Assembly (NCBI RefSeq): GCF_036588685.1
Contig: NC_086384.1
Span: forward strand, 12,042,195 to 12,106,194
Source of the DNA: Mytilus trossulus
Taxonomy: Eukaryota > Mollusca > Bivalvia > Mytilida > Mytilidae
Length of the DNA stretch: 64,000 nucleotides
Direction of reading: 5' to 3'
Shown here piece by piece: positions 1-11,509 of the stretch (the first letter of the stretch is position 1; each line of letters opens with the position of its first letter). The notes beneath the pieces were generated by a model, which saw only the letters and a program-made list of their open reading frames with translations, ran no database searches and was not told where the DNA came from. A program made the position numbers and the translations under genes.

Positions 1-84
1 GCGAGTCTGAGTTGTATTCGGCTCATTTCTGTCTGCAATTCGTAGACTACGTCGTGTTCGATCTACCTGCATGTTTGTATCCAT
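1..84 (-). pseudogene. LINE ORF1, N-terminal start only (copy A)
   Basis: The first 28 codons of the LINE ORF1, identical to 6856-6939, beginning with Met-Asp-Thr-Asn-Met. The rest of this copy lies left of the window. It shows that the LINE was part of the duplicated unit. Confidence 0.7.
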
Positions 85-982
85 CTTGTTATTTTAATAT
101 TCCTTACAGTTCAATGTCACTGATTTTACACTATGATTAGTTGGTGTATTTTATTCTAATTGTTCAGTTTTTCTGATATTTTGAAGTGTTTACACTGTGA
201 TGTATTGACTACTATGCTTCACTATTTCTTTTAGATATCTCTGTGAATTTTAATGATGAGTGATAATATTAGCAGAGGGGTCCTAATGCATAAGCTACTA
301 TGACTATATTGAACTAATACTAGGTTGATTCTGTGAGTTTGCTTAAGCAGGCTTTATATATATTCTATATGTATGGTGTTAACAATTTGCCAATGCCCTG
401 ATGAATATAAGGTGCTATATGTATTATAGAGGATATTATATGTGGATCAATTGTCTTTCACTATCTCTATATCATGCACTGTTTGTTGTTGTTTGTTCAG
501 TTTTAAATACTATGCACTTCCTGCTTCTCTGGTAGATGTAATATATTTTATCACGTTAAAACTATTTTGTCAATATTTAAAAGTATGTTTTGTCTAATAT
601 ATTTTCATTTGATACGGCTAAGATTAAATTTGGATAAAATGCAGCTTAAAATTTTAAACTCTTTAAAACACTAAAAACGGTTCTTGATAAAACGTAGTAA
701 AAGTTTGTCGGAACTTGTGATTTAAAATATAGAATTTCGTAAAAGTTAAAACCAGAGTTTCCTTTATATGTAGATAGGGCAGTGAACTAATTCGATTGTT
801 TATATTTCAATAACACTATGTACAGTTTATTTGACAGGTCACCAAATAGAAGAAGACGATGTTGCACCACCACCAATAGGATTTTCACTTCGTTTCCACT
901 AAAACCACTATTAAAATCTAAAAAAGTTTTCTCCGTCACCAGGTTAAACTACCACCATTGACCGGAAATTATGATTTTTTTT

Positions 983-1603
983 CATCTTGAATTGCCTTCC
1001 CTACTTTAGATAAAAAATAATTATAAATATTAATAAATGACTATATATACCTTACAACAACCCTCATTTTCTTCCGAAATTATTCGTCTATCACATGCAT
1101 ATTTTGATTTGCGGATTAACAGAACCCTTACGCAGCTTCAGTTGCATTCGTGTCAGAATATTCAAATTTCCCGGCGAAAGCAACGTATGATTCGGAAACT
1201 TCCGGGTTGATGTTATAAACAGGCAAGTGCTGTCCCCTGATTTATTATTACATATCGAGCTCAAAAGTATTAACCATGTTAACGAATAGAACCTTTCTTC
1301 AAACGGGGTAACATAAATCATTGACTTTTTCGTAGACACATCAATAAAATGAAGAAGTTACTTAAAATATTGACACGTTCAATGCCGAATGATACGTTGC
1401 TTTCGCCGGGAAATTTGAATATTCTGACACGAATGCAAATGAAACTGCGTAAGGGTTAGATGTTAATCCACAAATCAAAATTTGCATGTGATAGACGAAT
1501 AATTTCGGAAGAAAATGAGGGCTGTTGTAAAGTATATACTAGTAGTAATTTATTAATATTTTTTATTATTTTTTATCTAAAGTAGGGAAGGCAATTCAAG
1601 ATG
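983..1603. mobile_element. Fold-back (inverted-repeat) element, copy A
   Basis: Two inverted arms of about 215 bp (983-1195 and 1385-1603) flank a spacer of about 190 bp. The outer ends read CATCTTGAATTGCC and its complement. The arms differ by scattered substitutions, so the element is older than the 6.9-kb duplication that copied it. The 82-codon frame across it is interrupted non-coding sequence. It is probably a non-autonomous DNA transposon; no target duplication was defined. Confidence 0.75.
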
Positions 1604-2807
1604 GCGACTTAGATCCCTTTAAATTTTTTTTCAGTATATGGATATGGATAGTAAACTGCACATTGCCAGAAAACAAAGAAATAGTGATGGCAACGTTAAA
1701 TATGTTAATATAGTATTTGCAAATAGACAGGAAATAATAAAAAAAAAATTAAAAACATTGATTTACAAAATTTTACTATGATCTGCTAACCGAGTCCCTG
1801 TGATATTTATAAGTCATATATGTTATAATTAAATTTAATGGCGATTTTTATCAATGTTAAAACAAGTCTATCCACAGAGGGTTTTGTGTTAATATATAAA
1901 AGCGGCGCCTTATGAATCGTTTATAATCCTAAAATGTCCTCACATACAGAATATATACAGAGCGAAAGTCTTTTATCTGACAAGAATACCCCTATTTAGC
2001 GGACAAGTAATTTTTTTTCTTCTGTAACAGTTATTGAATACCAAGAAAGAAAATAAATCCCGAAATTAATTTGAAACTTTGGTACTCAATAGTTTCCCAG
2101 CAAAATATTCCAATCCTTTGGGGATAATTAGTGTTCGTCCAGTGGCATATATAACAATTGTGATGACGAATTCCTTCCTTTGTTCGAGAACAATCTTATT
2201 GAAATATAAATCTGTGATTTTACTATGTCCACAACTTCGATGAACCAAAGCAAGTTATACCTCGACTTGTATTTAAATCAAATTGGTTCTCTTCTTTTTC
2301 TTCTTCTTCTGGTATACAATAGTCTATCGACATTCGATGATTAAATACTGTTGACATGCATACGTGGACTAGTCTTTTTACAAAACTTTTACCCCAATTT
2401 ATTCGAAATATATGTTTTTTTCTTATGTTCAATGTATACATATATGCGCTATAGTTCCGTAACTTTCTACCCAGTCGTATAAACGAATCGTCGACAAGTG
2501 CGTACATTTTTTTAAATCAATTTTTCTGGTATGTTCCAATCTGTCCTTCACTATTGACAATGAGTATATTTGACATTTTCCCAAATTCACCCTTGGAAAA
2601 ATATTTTATAGATTTTAATTTCATCAAATCTTATTTTTGGGTATGATTTATATTTTTATGAATAATATTCTTTACACCAGAAATGTTATTTATAAACAAG
2701 CGTATGAGTTTAGTAATGACAAGTAAGACAAGTAAGAGTTGTATATTATATACATTTGATAGTTCAAAATGGAAAGTTATAAGTTATCGGCCGTGTACAC
2801 TGATCAA

Positions 2808-3408
2808 TACGGAAGCCGATAAGGGCCATTGAAAAAAAAATTAAAATGATGTCGTAATTACGACATAGCATGTCGTAATTTCGACATAACATGTCGTTAT
2901 TACGACATCGCTATGTCGTAATTTCGACATGTCATGTCGTAATAACGACATAATTATCATATCGTAATAACGACATAGCTATGTCGTAATCACGACATCG
3001 CTATATATAAAATAATATGTATTATCATTGCCAAGAGTCTAAAAAACACAGAAATTTACAACTATAGGTCATCAAAATGCCCCCAATATTTAGAAATGCC
3101 CCCGCATAGTCAACTATAAAAGAGGGAGGAAAGATACAAGAGGGGAAGTCCCCAAAATGCTGTGTGGCAGACAATGTTATTAATTTATTATTAGCTCCCT
3201 TGGTAAAACTCAAAATTTCATATTTAATGTATGTCATTGTTAAATAATTTACATGAAGCTAATTAATAAGTATCTATTTGTTAATTGCATATAGCTTTTG
3301 CTATTGAATTCATTGGTTAAAGAAATTTATTTATATTGTTAAGTTTAATATTTGCATCGTCGCAAAATCTGTGGTTACCTTCTTTGGATACTTTCAGTGA
3401 GAAACTCA
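2808..3408 (+). repeat. Dispersed element with palindromic 18-mer minisatellite, copy A
   Basis: It begins TACGGAAGCCGATAAGG. At 2850-3003 it carries about seven units of an 18-bp palindrome of the type ATGTCGTAATTACGACAT, separated by 3-7 bp. A further 400 bp of unique sequence follows. A diverged inverted copy at 13021-13640 shares both ends, which defines the element length. Nothing coding is supported. Confidence 0.8.
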
Positions 3409-3639
3409 TATATTTCATGGATCCCATGAAATTAATTACAGACCGTGTAAGAAACGTAGAGCCACATGATAATAAATTGAAACATATATGTACTGAGTTG
3501 CTATGAAAACGCAACACTTGGTTTTTCAAGAATAAAATTTATATTAGAAATGATAATCTTTCAAAATAAATTGTTCTTGAAATTAACAATTCTAACAATA
3601 GATCGATATGAAACAAAAATGTTTCATTGTCATCTTTCC

Positions 3640-3893
3640 GACGCTATAGGTAAACGAAACATCCAATGTCGAATCATCAACTCACAGTCCTAACAAAACA
3701 TTTTACAACCCCATTGTGCAACGCAATCTCGACAACGCCGTGGAACTAATCATCACGGACGTTTAATGTGATTTCAAGGAATGTTGTTCCACTTATCCCG
3801 CATATCAAACTCAAGCTGACTTTATGATATTGGTGGTGGTTTTCATCGTCTAAACCATGCCCAATCTGATGTAAAATTCGCTCGATGGGACCA
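3640..3893 (-). pseudogene. Tc1-like transposase, C-terminal fragment (copy A)
   Basis: On the minus strand this reads as the end of a Tc1/mariner-type transposase. A Lys-Trp-Asn-Asn-Ile-Pro stretch is followed by Pro-Arg-Arg-Cys-Arg-Asp-Cys, which resembles the conserved tail of Tc1 transposases, with stop codons between them. At 3893 it stops abruptly and runs into LINE endonuclease sequence. The identical part of copy B is continuous with the N-terminal half at 10749-11239. Confidence 0.65.
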
Positions 3894-5509
3894 GCTATGA
3901 AGGATTTTAGTGCTTTGTCGTGATCGTTTTTAGGTTTCCGAAAGAGAGAGCCGTTCATATCACCACCGATTATCAGAAGGTGGGTGTCTCTATATTTGAT
4001 GATCATTTCTCGTAGACTATCTAGTACCTCCATGTATTTTGTTTTGGCTTGATCTTTTCCTCTGCTTGGTAGTTATACATTTATTTAGCTAATTGGCTTA
4101 GGTTTGGCTTCGATTTGAATCGCTACTATTCTTTTGTTCCCATCTGGTAGGCGCTTTATGAATGTGCTTATGCTGTTGTCCCATGGGATAGCAACACCGC
4201 CGAAACCTCTTATTCTTCATGCATGGGAGATTTCGTCTTCTTCGTCTGAAAATCTTGCATATGTGTCGTGATTTGGGAAATGTATTTTAAATTCCTCCTA
4301 TTTTAATAGCAGTGTTCTTGAATAAAGATGATCTTCACCCTTTTCAGTGTGTTCTGTATGTATATAGCATTTCCTCTTACATTCTGTGTATTCAAACTGC
4401 CAATTTCTATTATTTCTTTTTCGTTTGGTGTTGGTATACATAATTTTACCTCTGCAGGATCTTTTTACTCGGTTCTAATGGTTCATTATCAGTGTTGTCC
4501 CTGTCAGAAGGTCTGCCAGTATCCCCAGGGTGGTTTTGGCTCGGCCATGTCCTAAAAAAGAGACCGGAGTTATTCTACCTTCTGCTCCTTGTTTGCTTTT
4601 GAGTCTAGTTGTTGGTGGCTATTTTGCTCATTGTTTGCTTGTTGATTTTTGGCCTTTATCTGTATGGATGCAGCCATCATATGTTCATAAGGGTCTTGCT
4701 GGTTTTTAATTTGATCTATATCCTCGTTGTATACTGTTTCTGAAGTGTTGTTCCCAGATACATTACACATTGGCTGGATTGTGTTGATGGTTGGCTGTGA
4801 GGGTTTTTGTTTCTCCTTCGACTTAATTTCCTTATTTGGAGTATTTCTGTTTCTTGTTTTTACCCCTACTTTGGTTCTTATGATTACTTCAGGTTGTGTC
4901 TCTGGTTCCTCGTTATGAGTGTCATTAATTTTACATACATCTTCATCTCGTTTGTTTTGTGCTAGATACTGGTCCTGTGGGTGTTAGAGTTTCTAGCATT
5001 TTTTGTTGGCATTCGTAACAGCTTTTTATGTCTGTGGGATCACAGATATTTTGTTTTGTTTATCTTCCATGTTTCTGAAGTCAAGTCTTAGGTGTTCCAC
5101 TGCGAGAAGTACTCGTTCAATCTTGAGTTGGTTTTGCAAGATCAAGTTGTTTAACTCAGGGCTCTGTTGATTGGATTTCTGTTGTGGTATATAGTCTGCA
5201 GCCATTAGTCGTATTCGCATTGTTGCAAGGGTTTTTATCCTTTTCGTTGTTCAGATCTTCTAATCTAGCTATTTCAGCTCGACATGCTGCTAATTGCTGT
5301 TCGGTGTCATTGAGCTTGAAGGGTTTTTTCTGCTTCTTTGGTTTCTGGGTTTGTTGAGAGATAGCTTGGTTATCCGCAGCTGGATTAGATTGATTAAAAC
5401 TACTATCCTCTCTGTTTTCTTCTTGAATTCCAGTTGTGTTGGTTCCATCTAGAATGTTGATTTGCGTAGTATCTTGTATGTTATTTGTTGTCTTCGCCTT
5501 CTTTTTCAT
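3894..5509 (-). pseudogene. LINE ORF2, N-terminal and endonuclease part, decayed
   Basis: A low-complexity, Gln/Asn/Lys-rich N-terminal part (5509 to about 4570) precedes an endonuclease/exonuclease/phosphatase (EEP) domain. The domain begins with Ile-Gly-Ser-Leu-Asn-Thr near 4410. A Gly-Gly-Val-Ala-Ile-Pro-Trp motif lies near 4165-4203, and Gly-Gly-Asp-Met-Asn-Gly (3950-3967) is the metal-binding GD-x-N motif. In LINEs this domain nicks target DNA before reverse transcription. Stops and frameshifts are scattered through it. The domain is cut at 3893/3894 by the duplication joint, and no reverse transcriptase is attached here. The ATG at 5509-5507 overlaps the ORF1 stop as TAATG. The LINE clade was not assigned. 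Confidence 0.75.
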
Positions 5510-5511
5510 TA
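5507..5511 (-). promoter_or_regulatory. TAATG stop-start overlap between LINE ORFs
   Basis: On the minus strand the ORF1 stop TAA and the following ATG share one base. In some LINEs an overlapping stop-start of this form permits re-initiation of translation of the second ORF. Function here is inferred only. Confidence 0.45.
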
Positions 5512-6939
5512 CTGTTTGTTAATTTGAACCACTTTAAGAGTTGTTTCATCTTTATTTATTACACTGTTTTCATCTATTTTAGACTCTGTACTCTCCAGTT
5601 GCGGACTTTTGTCAAAGATCTTTGCTGTTTTTTGTTTTGCTGTTGTTTGTAGATTTGCAACGGCTTTAAGAATTGTAACATCTTCGTCTATTTCAGTATT
5701 TTCATCTATGTTTGACTCTGAGCTTCTGTGTTGTGTTCTTCGGTTACATTCCTTATGCTGTTCCTTTGTCGTTGGGCTGATGGGTCTCTCATCATTGGAT
5801 TTACTAGTTGGATTTGCATCTGAGTCTTCATTCGTTGAGTTTAGTTCATGACATTCCCTAGGTATTACATTTGTGTCTATGTCTCTTGTATGTTCTTCCA
5901 AATTTGTACATTCATCAGATCATGGTAGGATAAATTCATCTATCATGTTATCATTCAGTTGTTTGCAGCTGCTGCAAATAAACTCCAGTTGCTCATTCTC
6001 TGTAAATTTCTTTATTTCTTTTTCTTTAAGTTTCTCACATGCAAAATGAATCCAGTTAAGGCATGATGTGCATTCAATGGTGTTCCTGTTTGCCTCCATA
6101 GTGCAGATTGGGCAAGTCCATACTTCATCATCTTTTGTGCCGATTTGTTGTATTGTTGGTACATCTTGATTGTTTGTCTCTTTTGCGAAGGTTAAACTGT
6201 TATCCAGGCGATCAATGATTGTTCTAATTCTATTGAGCTATTTAGCAGGTTATCTTGTACCCACCCTTGGTTGTTTGACTGATTCAGGTTTTGGTTTAAA
6301 ATTGGCTGACATTGCTGACCTTGTTCATCAGTATCAGTTGTACCATTATGTGTTTCATTTCTTGATTGCATATTTTCTGTTATGTTGCTGAGTTCTGTTT
6401 CAAGCTGTTGTCTTGTTCTATATGCAAGTGATCGATATGTTGGATCATTCTGTATTTCTTGAATTATTCTGTTATGGTCTTCCAAGAACAGATGAGGGTG
6501 TCGCCCATTTACCATGAATTTTGCTGTTGTGTGGTAAAGCATGATACAGTATCTGAGTGTACCTTTTCTTTGGGTTGCAGTTTTAGTGTGGATTTGGATA
6601 TTATGTTCCACGGTAACCCCTTTTTTTATCAGTCCTGTTTGTTACTGTAGCTCTATATTGGTGATTTGGCTCGTTGTGTAGCTTTTCAAAGTACTTGATA
6701 ATTTTGGCTGAATATAGTTTGTATGTACTTGTATTCATGGTATAATTATGATTTACCAGTTTATTTATGTGCATTATATTAGACGTAAGGTTACATAAGT
6801 CTAGCTGTTTTCTAATTGCCCTTCTCTGGTTCAGTTCATATTGTTTTGTTTCAATGCGAGTCTGAGTTGTATTCGGCTCATTTCTGTCTGCAATTCGTAG
6901 ACTACGTCGTGTTCGATCTACCTGCATGTTTGTATCCAT
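5509..6939 (-). pseudogene. LINE ORF1 with PHD finger, decayed
   Basis: It starts at 6939. The frame moves at about 6610 and 6230 and has an in-frame stop near 5930, so the open pieces are remnants of one ORF of roughly 470 codons. The middle part (5961-6113) is a clear PHD zinc finger: Cys-x2-Cys (6102-6113), Cys-x2-Cys (6061-6072), His-x2-Cys within Trp-Ile-His-Phe-Ala-Cys (about 6035-6051) and a final Cys-x2-Cys (about 5965-5976). PHD fingers occur in the ORF1 proteins of several animal LINE lineages, where they may aid chromatin or RNA contact. The C-terminal part is acidic and Ser/Thr-rich. It ends in TAA at 5511-5509, overlapping the next ATG. Confidence 0.75.
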
Positions 6940-7837
6940 CTTGTTATTTTAATATTCTTTACAGTTCAATGTCACTGATTTTACACTATGATTAGTTGGT
7001 GTATTTTATTCTAATTGTTCAGTTTTTCTGATATTTTGAAGTGTTTACACTGTGATGTATTGACTACTATGCTTCACTATTTCTTTTAGATATCTCTGTG
7101 AATTTTAATGATGAGTGATAATATTAGCAGAGGGGTCCTAATGCATAAGCTACTATGACTATATTGAACTAATACTAGGTTGATTCTGTGAGTTTGCTTA
7201 AGCAGGCTTTATATATATTCTATATGTATGGTGTTAACAATTTGCCAATGCCCTGATGAATATAAGGTGCTATATGTATTATAGAGGATATTATATGTGG
7301 ATCAATTGTCTTTCACTATCTCTATATCATGCACTGTTTGTTGTTGTTTGTTCAGTTTTAAATACTATGCACTTCCTGCTTCTCTGGTAGATGTAATATA
7401 TTTTATCACGTTAAAACTATTTTGTCAATATTTAAAAGTATGTTTTGTCTAATATATTTTCATTTGATACGGCTAAGATTAAATTTGGATAAAATGCAGC
7501 TTAAAATTTTAAACTCTTTAAAACACTAAAAACGGTTCTTGATAAAACGTAGTAAAAGTTTGTCGGAACTTGTGATTTAAAATATAGAATTTCGTAAAAG
7601 TTAAAACCAGAGTTTCCTTTATATGTAGATAGGGCAGTGAACTAATTCGATTGTTTATATTTCAATAACACTATGTACAGTTTATTTGACAGGTCACCAA
7701 ATAGAAGAAGACGATGTTGCACCACCACCAATAGGATTTTCACTTCGTTTCCACTAAAACCACTATTAAAATCTAAAAAAGTTTTCTCCGTCACCAGGTT
7801 AAACTACCACCATTGACCGGAAATTATGATTTTTTTT

Positions 7838-8458
7838 CATCTTGAATTGCCTTCCCTACTTTAGATAAAAAATAATTATAAATATTAATAAATGACTATA
7901 TATACCTTACAACAACCCTCATTTTCTTCCGAAATTATTCGTCTATCACATGCATATTTTGATTTGCGGATTAACAGAACCCTTACGCAGCTTCAGTTGC
8001 ATTCGTGTCAGAATATTCAAATTTCCCGGCGAAAGCAACGTATGATTCGGAAACTTCCGGGTTGATGTTATAAACAGGCAAGTGCTGTCCCCTGATTTAT
8101 TATTACATATCGAGCTCAAAAGTATTAACCATGTTAACGAATAGAACCTTTCTTCAAACGGGGTAACATAAATCATTGACTTTTTCGTAGACACATCAAT
8201 AAAATGAAGAAGTTACTTAAAATATTGACACGTTCAATGCCGAATGATACGTTGCTTTCGCCGGGAAATTTGAATATTCTGACACGAATGCAAATGAAAC
8301 TGCGTAAGGGTTAGATGTTAATCCACAAATCAAAATTTGCATGTGATAGACGAATAATTTCGGAAGAAAATGAGGGCTGTTGTAAAGTATATACTAGTAG
8401 TAATTTATTAATATTTTTTATTATTTTTTATCTAAAGTAGGGAAGGCAATTCAAGATG
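7838..8458. mobile_element. Fold-back element, copy B
   Basis: The duplicate of the element at 983-1603, shifted by exactly 6855 bp, with the same arms (7838-8050 and 8240-8458). Confidence 0.75.
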
Positions 8459-9662
8459 GCGACTTAGATCCCTTTAAATTTTTTTTCAGTATATGGATAT
8501 GGATAGTAAACTGCACATTGCCAGAAAACAAAGAAATAGTGATGGCAACGTTAAATATGTTAATATAGTATTTGCAAATAGACAGGAAATAATAAAAAAA
8601 AAATTAAAAACATTGATTTACAAAATTTTACTATGATCTGCTAACCGAGTCCCTGTGATATTTATAAGTCATATATGTTATAATTAAATTTAATGGCGAT
8701 TTTTATCAATGTTAAAACAAGTCTATCCACAGAGGGTTTTGTGTTAATATATAAAAGCGGCGCCTTATGAATCGTTTATAATCCTAAAATGTCCTCACAT
8801 ACAGAATATATACAGAGCGAAAGTCTTTTATCTGACAAGAATACCCCTATTTAGCGGACAAGTAATTTTTTTTCTTCTGTAACAGTTATTGAATACCAAG
8901 AAAGAAAATAAATCCCGAAATTAATTTGAAACTTTGGTACTCAATAGTTTCCCAGCAAAATATTCCAATCCTTTGGGGATAATTAGTGTTCGTCCAGTGG
9001 CATATATAACAATTGTGATGACGAATTCCTTCCTTTGTTCGAGAACAATCTTATTGAAATATAAATCTGTGATTTTACTATGTCCACAACTTCGATGAAC
9101 CAAAGCAAGTTATACCTCGACTTGTATTTAAATCAAATTGGTTCTCTTCTTTTTCTTCTTCTTCTGGTATACAATAGTCTATCGACATTCGATGATTAAA
9201 TACTGTTGACATGCATACGTAGACTAGTCTTTTTACAAAACTTTTACCCCAATTTATTCGAAATATATGTTTTTTTCTTATGTTCAATGTATACATATAT
9301 GCGCTATAGTTCCGTAACTTTCTACCCAGTCGTATAAACGAATCGTCGACAAGTGCGTACATTTTTTTAAATCAATTTTTCTGGTATGTTCCAATCTGTC
9401 CTTCACTATTGACAATGAGTATATTTGACATTTTCCCAAATTCACCCTTGGAAAAATATTTTATAGATTTTAATTTCATCAAATCTTATTTTTGGGTATG
9501 ATTTATATTTTTATGAATAATATTCTTTACACCAGAAATGTTATTTATAAACAAGCGTATGAGTTTAGTAATGACAAGTAAGACAAGTAAGAGTTGTATA
9601 TTATATACATTTGATAGTTCAAAATGGAAAGTTATAAGTTATCGGCCGTGTACACTGATCAA

Positions 9663-10263
9663 TACGGAAGCCGATAAGGGCCATTGAAAAAAAAATTAAA
9701 ATGATGTCGTAATTACGACATAGCATGTCGTAATTTCGACATAACATGTCGTTATTACGACATCGCTATGTCGTAATTTCGACATGTCATGTCGTAATAA
9801 CGACATAATTATCATATCGTAATAACGACATAGCTATGTCGTAATCACGACATCGCTATATATAAAATAATATGTATTATCATTGCCAAGAGTCTAAAAA
9901 ACACAGAAATTTACAACTATAGGTCATCAAAATGCCCCCAATATTTAGAAATGCCCCCGCATAGTCAACTATAAAAGAGGGAGGAAAGATACAAGAGGGG
10001 AAGTCCCCAAAATGCTGTGTGGCAGACAATGTTATTAATTTATTATTAGCTCCCTTGGTAAAACTCAAAATTTCATATTTAATGTATGTCATTGTTAAAT
10101 AATTTACATGAAGCTAATTAATAAGTATCTATTTGTTAATTGCATATAGCTTTTGCTATTGAATTCATTGGTTAAAGAAATTTATTTATATTGTTAAGTT
10201 TAATATTTGCATCGTCGCAAAATCTGTGGTTACCTTCTTTGGATACTTTCAGTGAGAAACTCA
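9663..10263 (+). repeat. Dispersed element with palindromic 18-mer minisatellite, copy B
   Basis: A 6855-bp-shifted duplicate of 2808-3408, with its minisatellite at 9705-9858. Confidence 0.8.
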
Positions 10264-10494
10264 TATATTTCATGGATCCCATGAAATTAATTACAGACCG
10301 TGTAAGAAACGTAGAGCCACATGATAATAAATTGAAACATATATGTACTGAGTTGCTATGAAAACGCAACACTTGGTTTTTCAAGAATAAAATTTATATT
10401 AGAAATGATAATCTTTCAAAATAAATTGTTCTTGAAATTAACAATTCTAACAATAGATCGATATGAAACAAAAATGTTTCATTGTCATCTTTCC

Positions 10495-11239
10495 GACGCT
10501 ATAGGTAAACGAAACATCCAATGTCGAATCATCAACTCACAGTCCTAACAAAACATTTTACAACCCCATTGTGCAACGCAATCTCGACAACGCCGTGGAA
10601 CTAATCATCACGGACGTTTAATGTGATTTCAAGGAATGTTGTTCCACTTATCCCGCATATCAAACTCAAGCTGACTTTATGATATTGGTGGTGGTTTTCA
10701 TCGTCTAAACCATGCCCAATCTGATGTAAAATTCGCTCGATGGGACCAAAATCGGGCGAAACACATGACTTTTGGCCAAGATGTGTGCCAAATGTCTATG
10801 TTACCACCACTGACGGTTTTTTTGCACAATGAGTTATTTTTGGTCTACAGAATTCGATATTTACGTTTTACGGTCGTTTAGATGTCACTAAGGAAAGACG
10901 TTGGTGCTCTTTAACAATTTCTGCGCAAATGGTTCTTTACGGAAATTGCTCCTAAGGATTTACCATGACCACCATTGAACTCTCGTGACCTTCGTTCACC
11001 CATCAGACTCAATATCGAATATATTTAAGACCAAATGTATCGGTCTGGCTAAGCGTTTCTTGCTTTGTGTACCCCGGGATGTCGCTTATCATTTAATGAT
11101 CCATTTTGGTTGAATTTGTGGATGATTTGGGTTATTGTAGAGGCTACAACTTCAGTCTTCTCGTAGTTGTATGCAGTGAAAGGCTTCATTGGATCATGCC
11201 TCAAACTGCATGTCGCTGGTTGTCAGAAATTCCTGGCAT
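10495..11239 (-). pseudogene. Tc1-like transposase, decayed
   Basis: The start at 11239 reads Met-Pro-Gly-Ile-Ser-Asp-Asn-Gln, a typical start for this family. After a frameshift comes a helix-turn-helix segment with Thr-Ile-Thr-Gln-Ile, Lys-Phe-Asn-Gln-Asn-Gly-Ser-Leu-Asn-Asp and an Arg-His-Pro-Gly block, matching the paired-like DNA-binding part of Tc1 transposases. The tail at 10495-10748 has the Trp-Asn-Asn-Ile-Pro and Pro-Arg-Arg-Cys motifs. The central catalytic DDE region is too broken to assign and several stops occur, so no active enzyme is made. I found no terminal inverted repeats. The right border of the 6855-bp duplication cuts this gene at 10748. Confidence 0.7.
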
Positions 11240-11509
11240 TTACTCAAATGTTTATTGCAGTTTCCTTACAATAAGGGCGGGAAAATTCATGACATTAGCC
11301 AAGTTTTAAATGACAAAATCGTGAAAATGGTGCGTAGGTTGAAAAGCGGTGAACTCGGTTTATGTACGTTCAAAATAACCCTTAATACTTCGCATTTGTT
11401 CCAAAAATCACTCAACCGTAAAGTTGTCGCCAATTGTCTTAAAAGTCATTTTAAACCAACTATACAAAGTTCTAATATAAAGAAAATAAAAATTATAAGA
11501 TATTTTTGA

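Larger units (their letters stand above)
1..3893. repeat. Tandem segmental duplication, copy A (partial)
   Basis: This stretch reappears at 6856-10748 with a constant offset of 6855 bp. I noticed only two differences: C103 versus T6958 and G2366 versus A9221. Copy A starts left of the window, inside the LINE ORF1. It ends at 3893, where it is joined directly to the LINE endonuclease part of copy B. Either a very recent tandem duplication or an assembly or haplotype artefact would look like this. Confidence 0.95.
3894..10748. repeat. Tandem segmental duplication, copy B (complete 6855-bp unit)
   Basis: This is the full unit: LINE endonuclease and ORF1 (minus strand), about 3.5 kb of non-coding DNA with two repeat elements, and the C-terminal part of a Tc1-like transposase. 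Its right border at 10748 lies inside the transposase, which continues unbroken to 11239. Its left border lies inside the LINE. The duplication therefore started and ended within two unrelated transposons. Confidence 0.93.

Noticed and set aside
1091..2507. Open frames of 60-94 codons at 1091-1339, 2066-2248 and 2223-2507 (and their duplicates at +6855)
   Set aside because: The first lies within the arms of a fold-back element. The others have no motifs, weak composition and no splice context. Duplication alone explains their conservation.
2850..3003. Regularly spaced 18-bp repeats resembling a CRISPR array
   Set aside because: Spacers are only 3-7 bp, the units are palindromic and variable, there are no cas genes, and the context is an animal genome.
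11106..11509. Plus-strand frames of 67 and 106 codons
   Set aside because: The first is antisense to the Tc1-like transposase remnant. The second extends into AT-rich DNA without motif.
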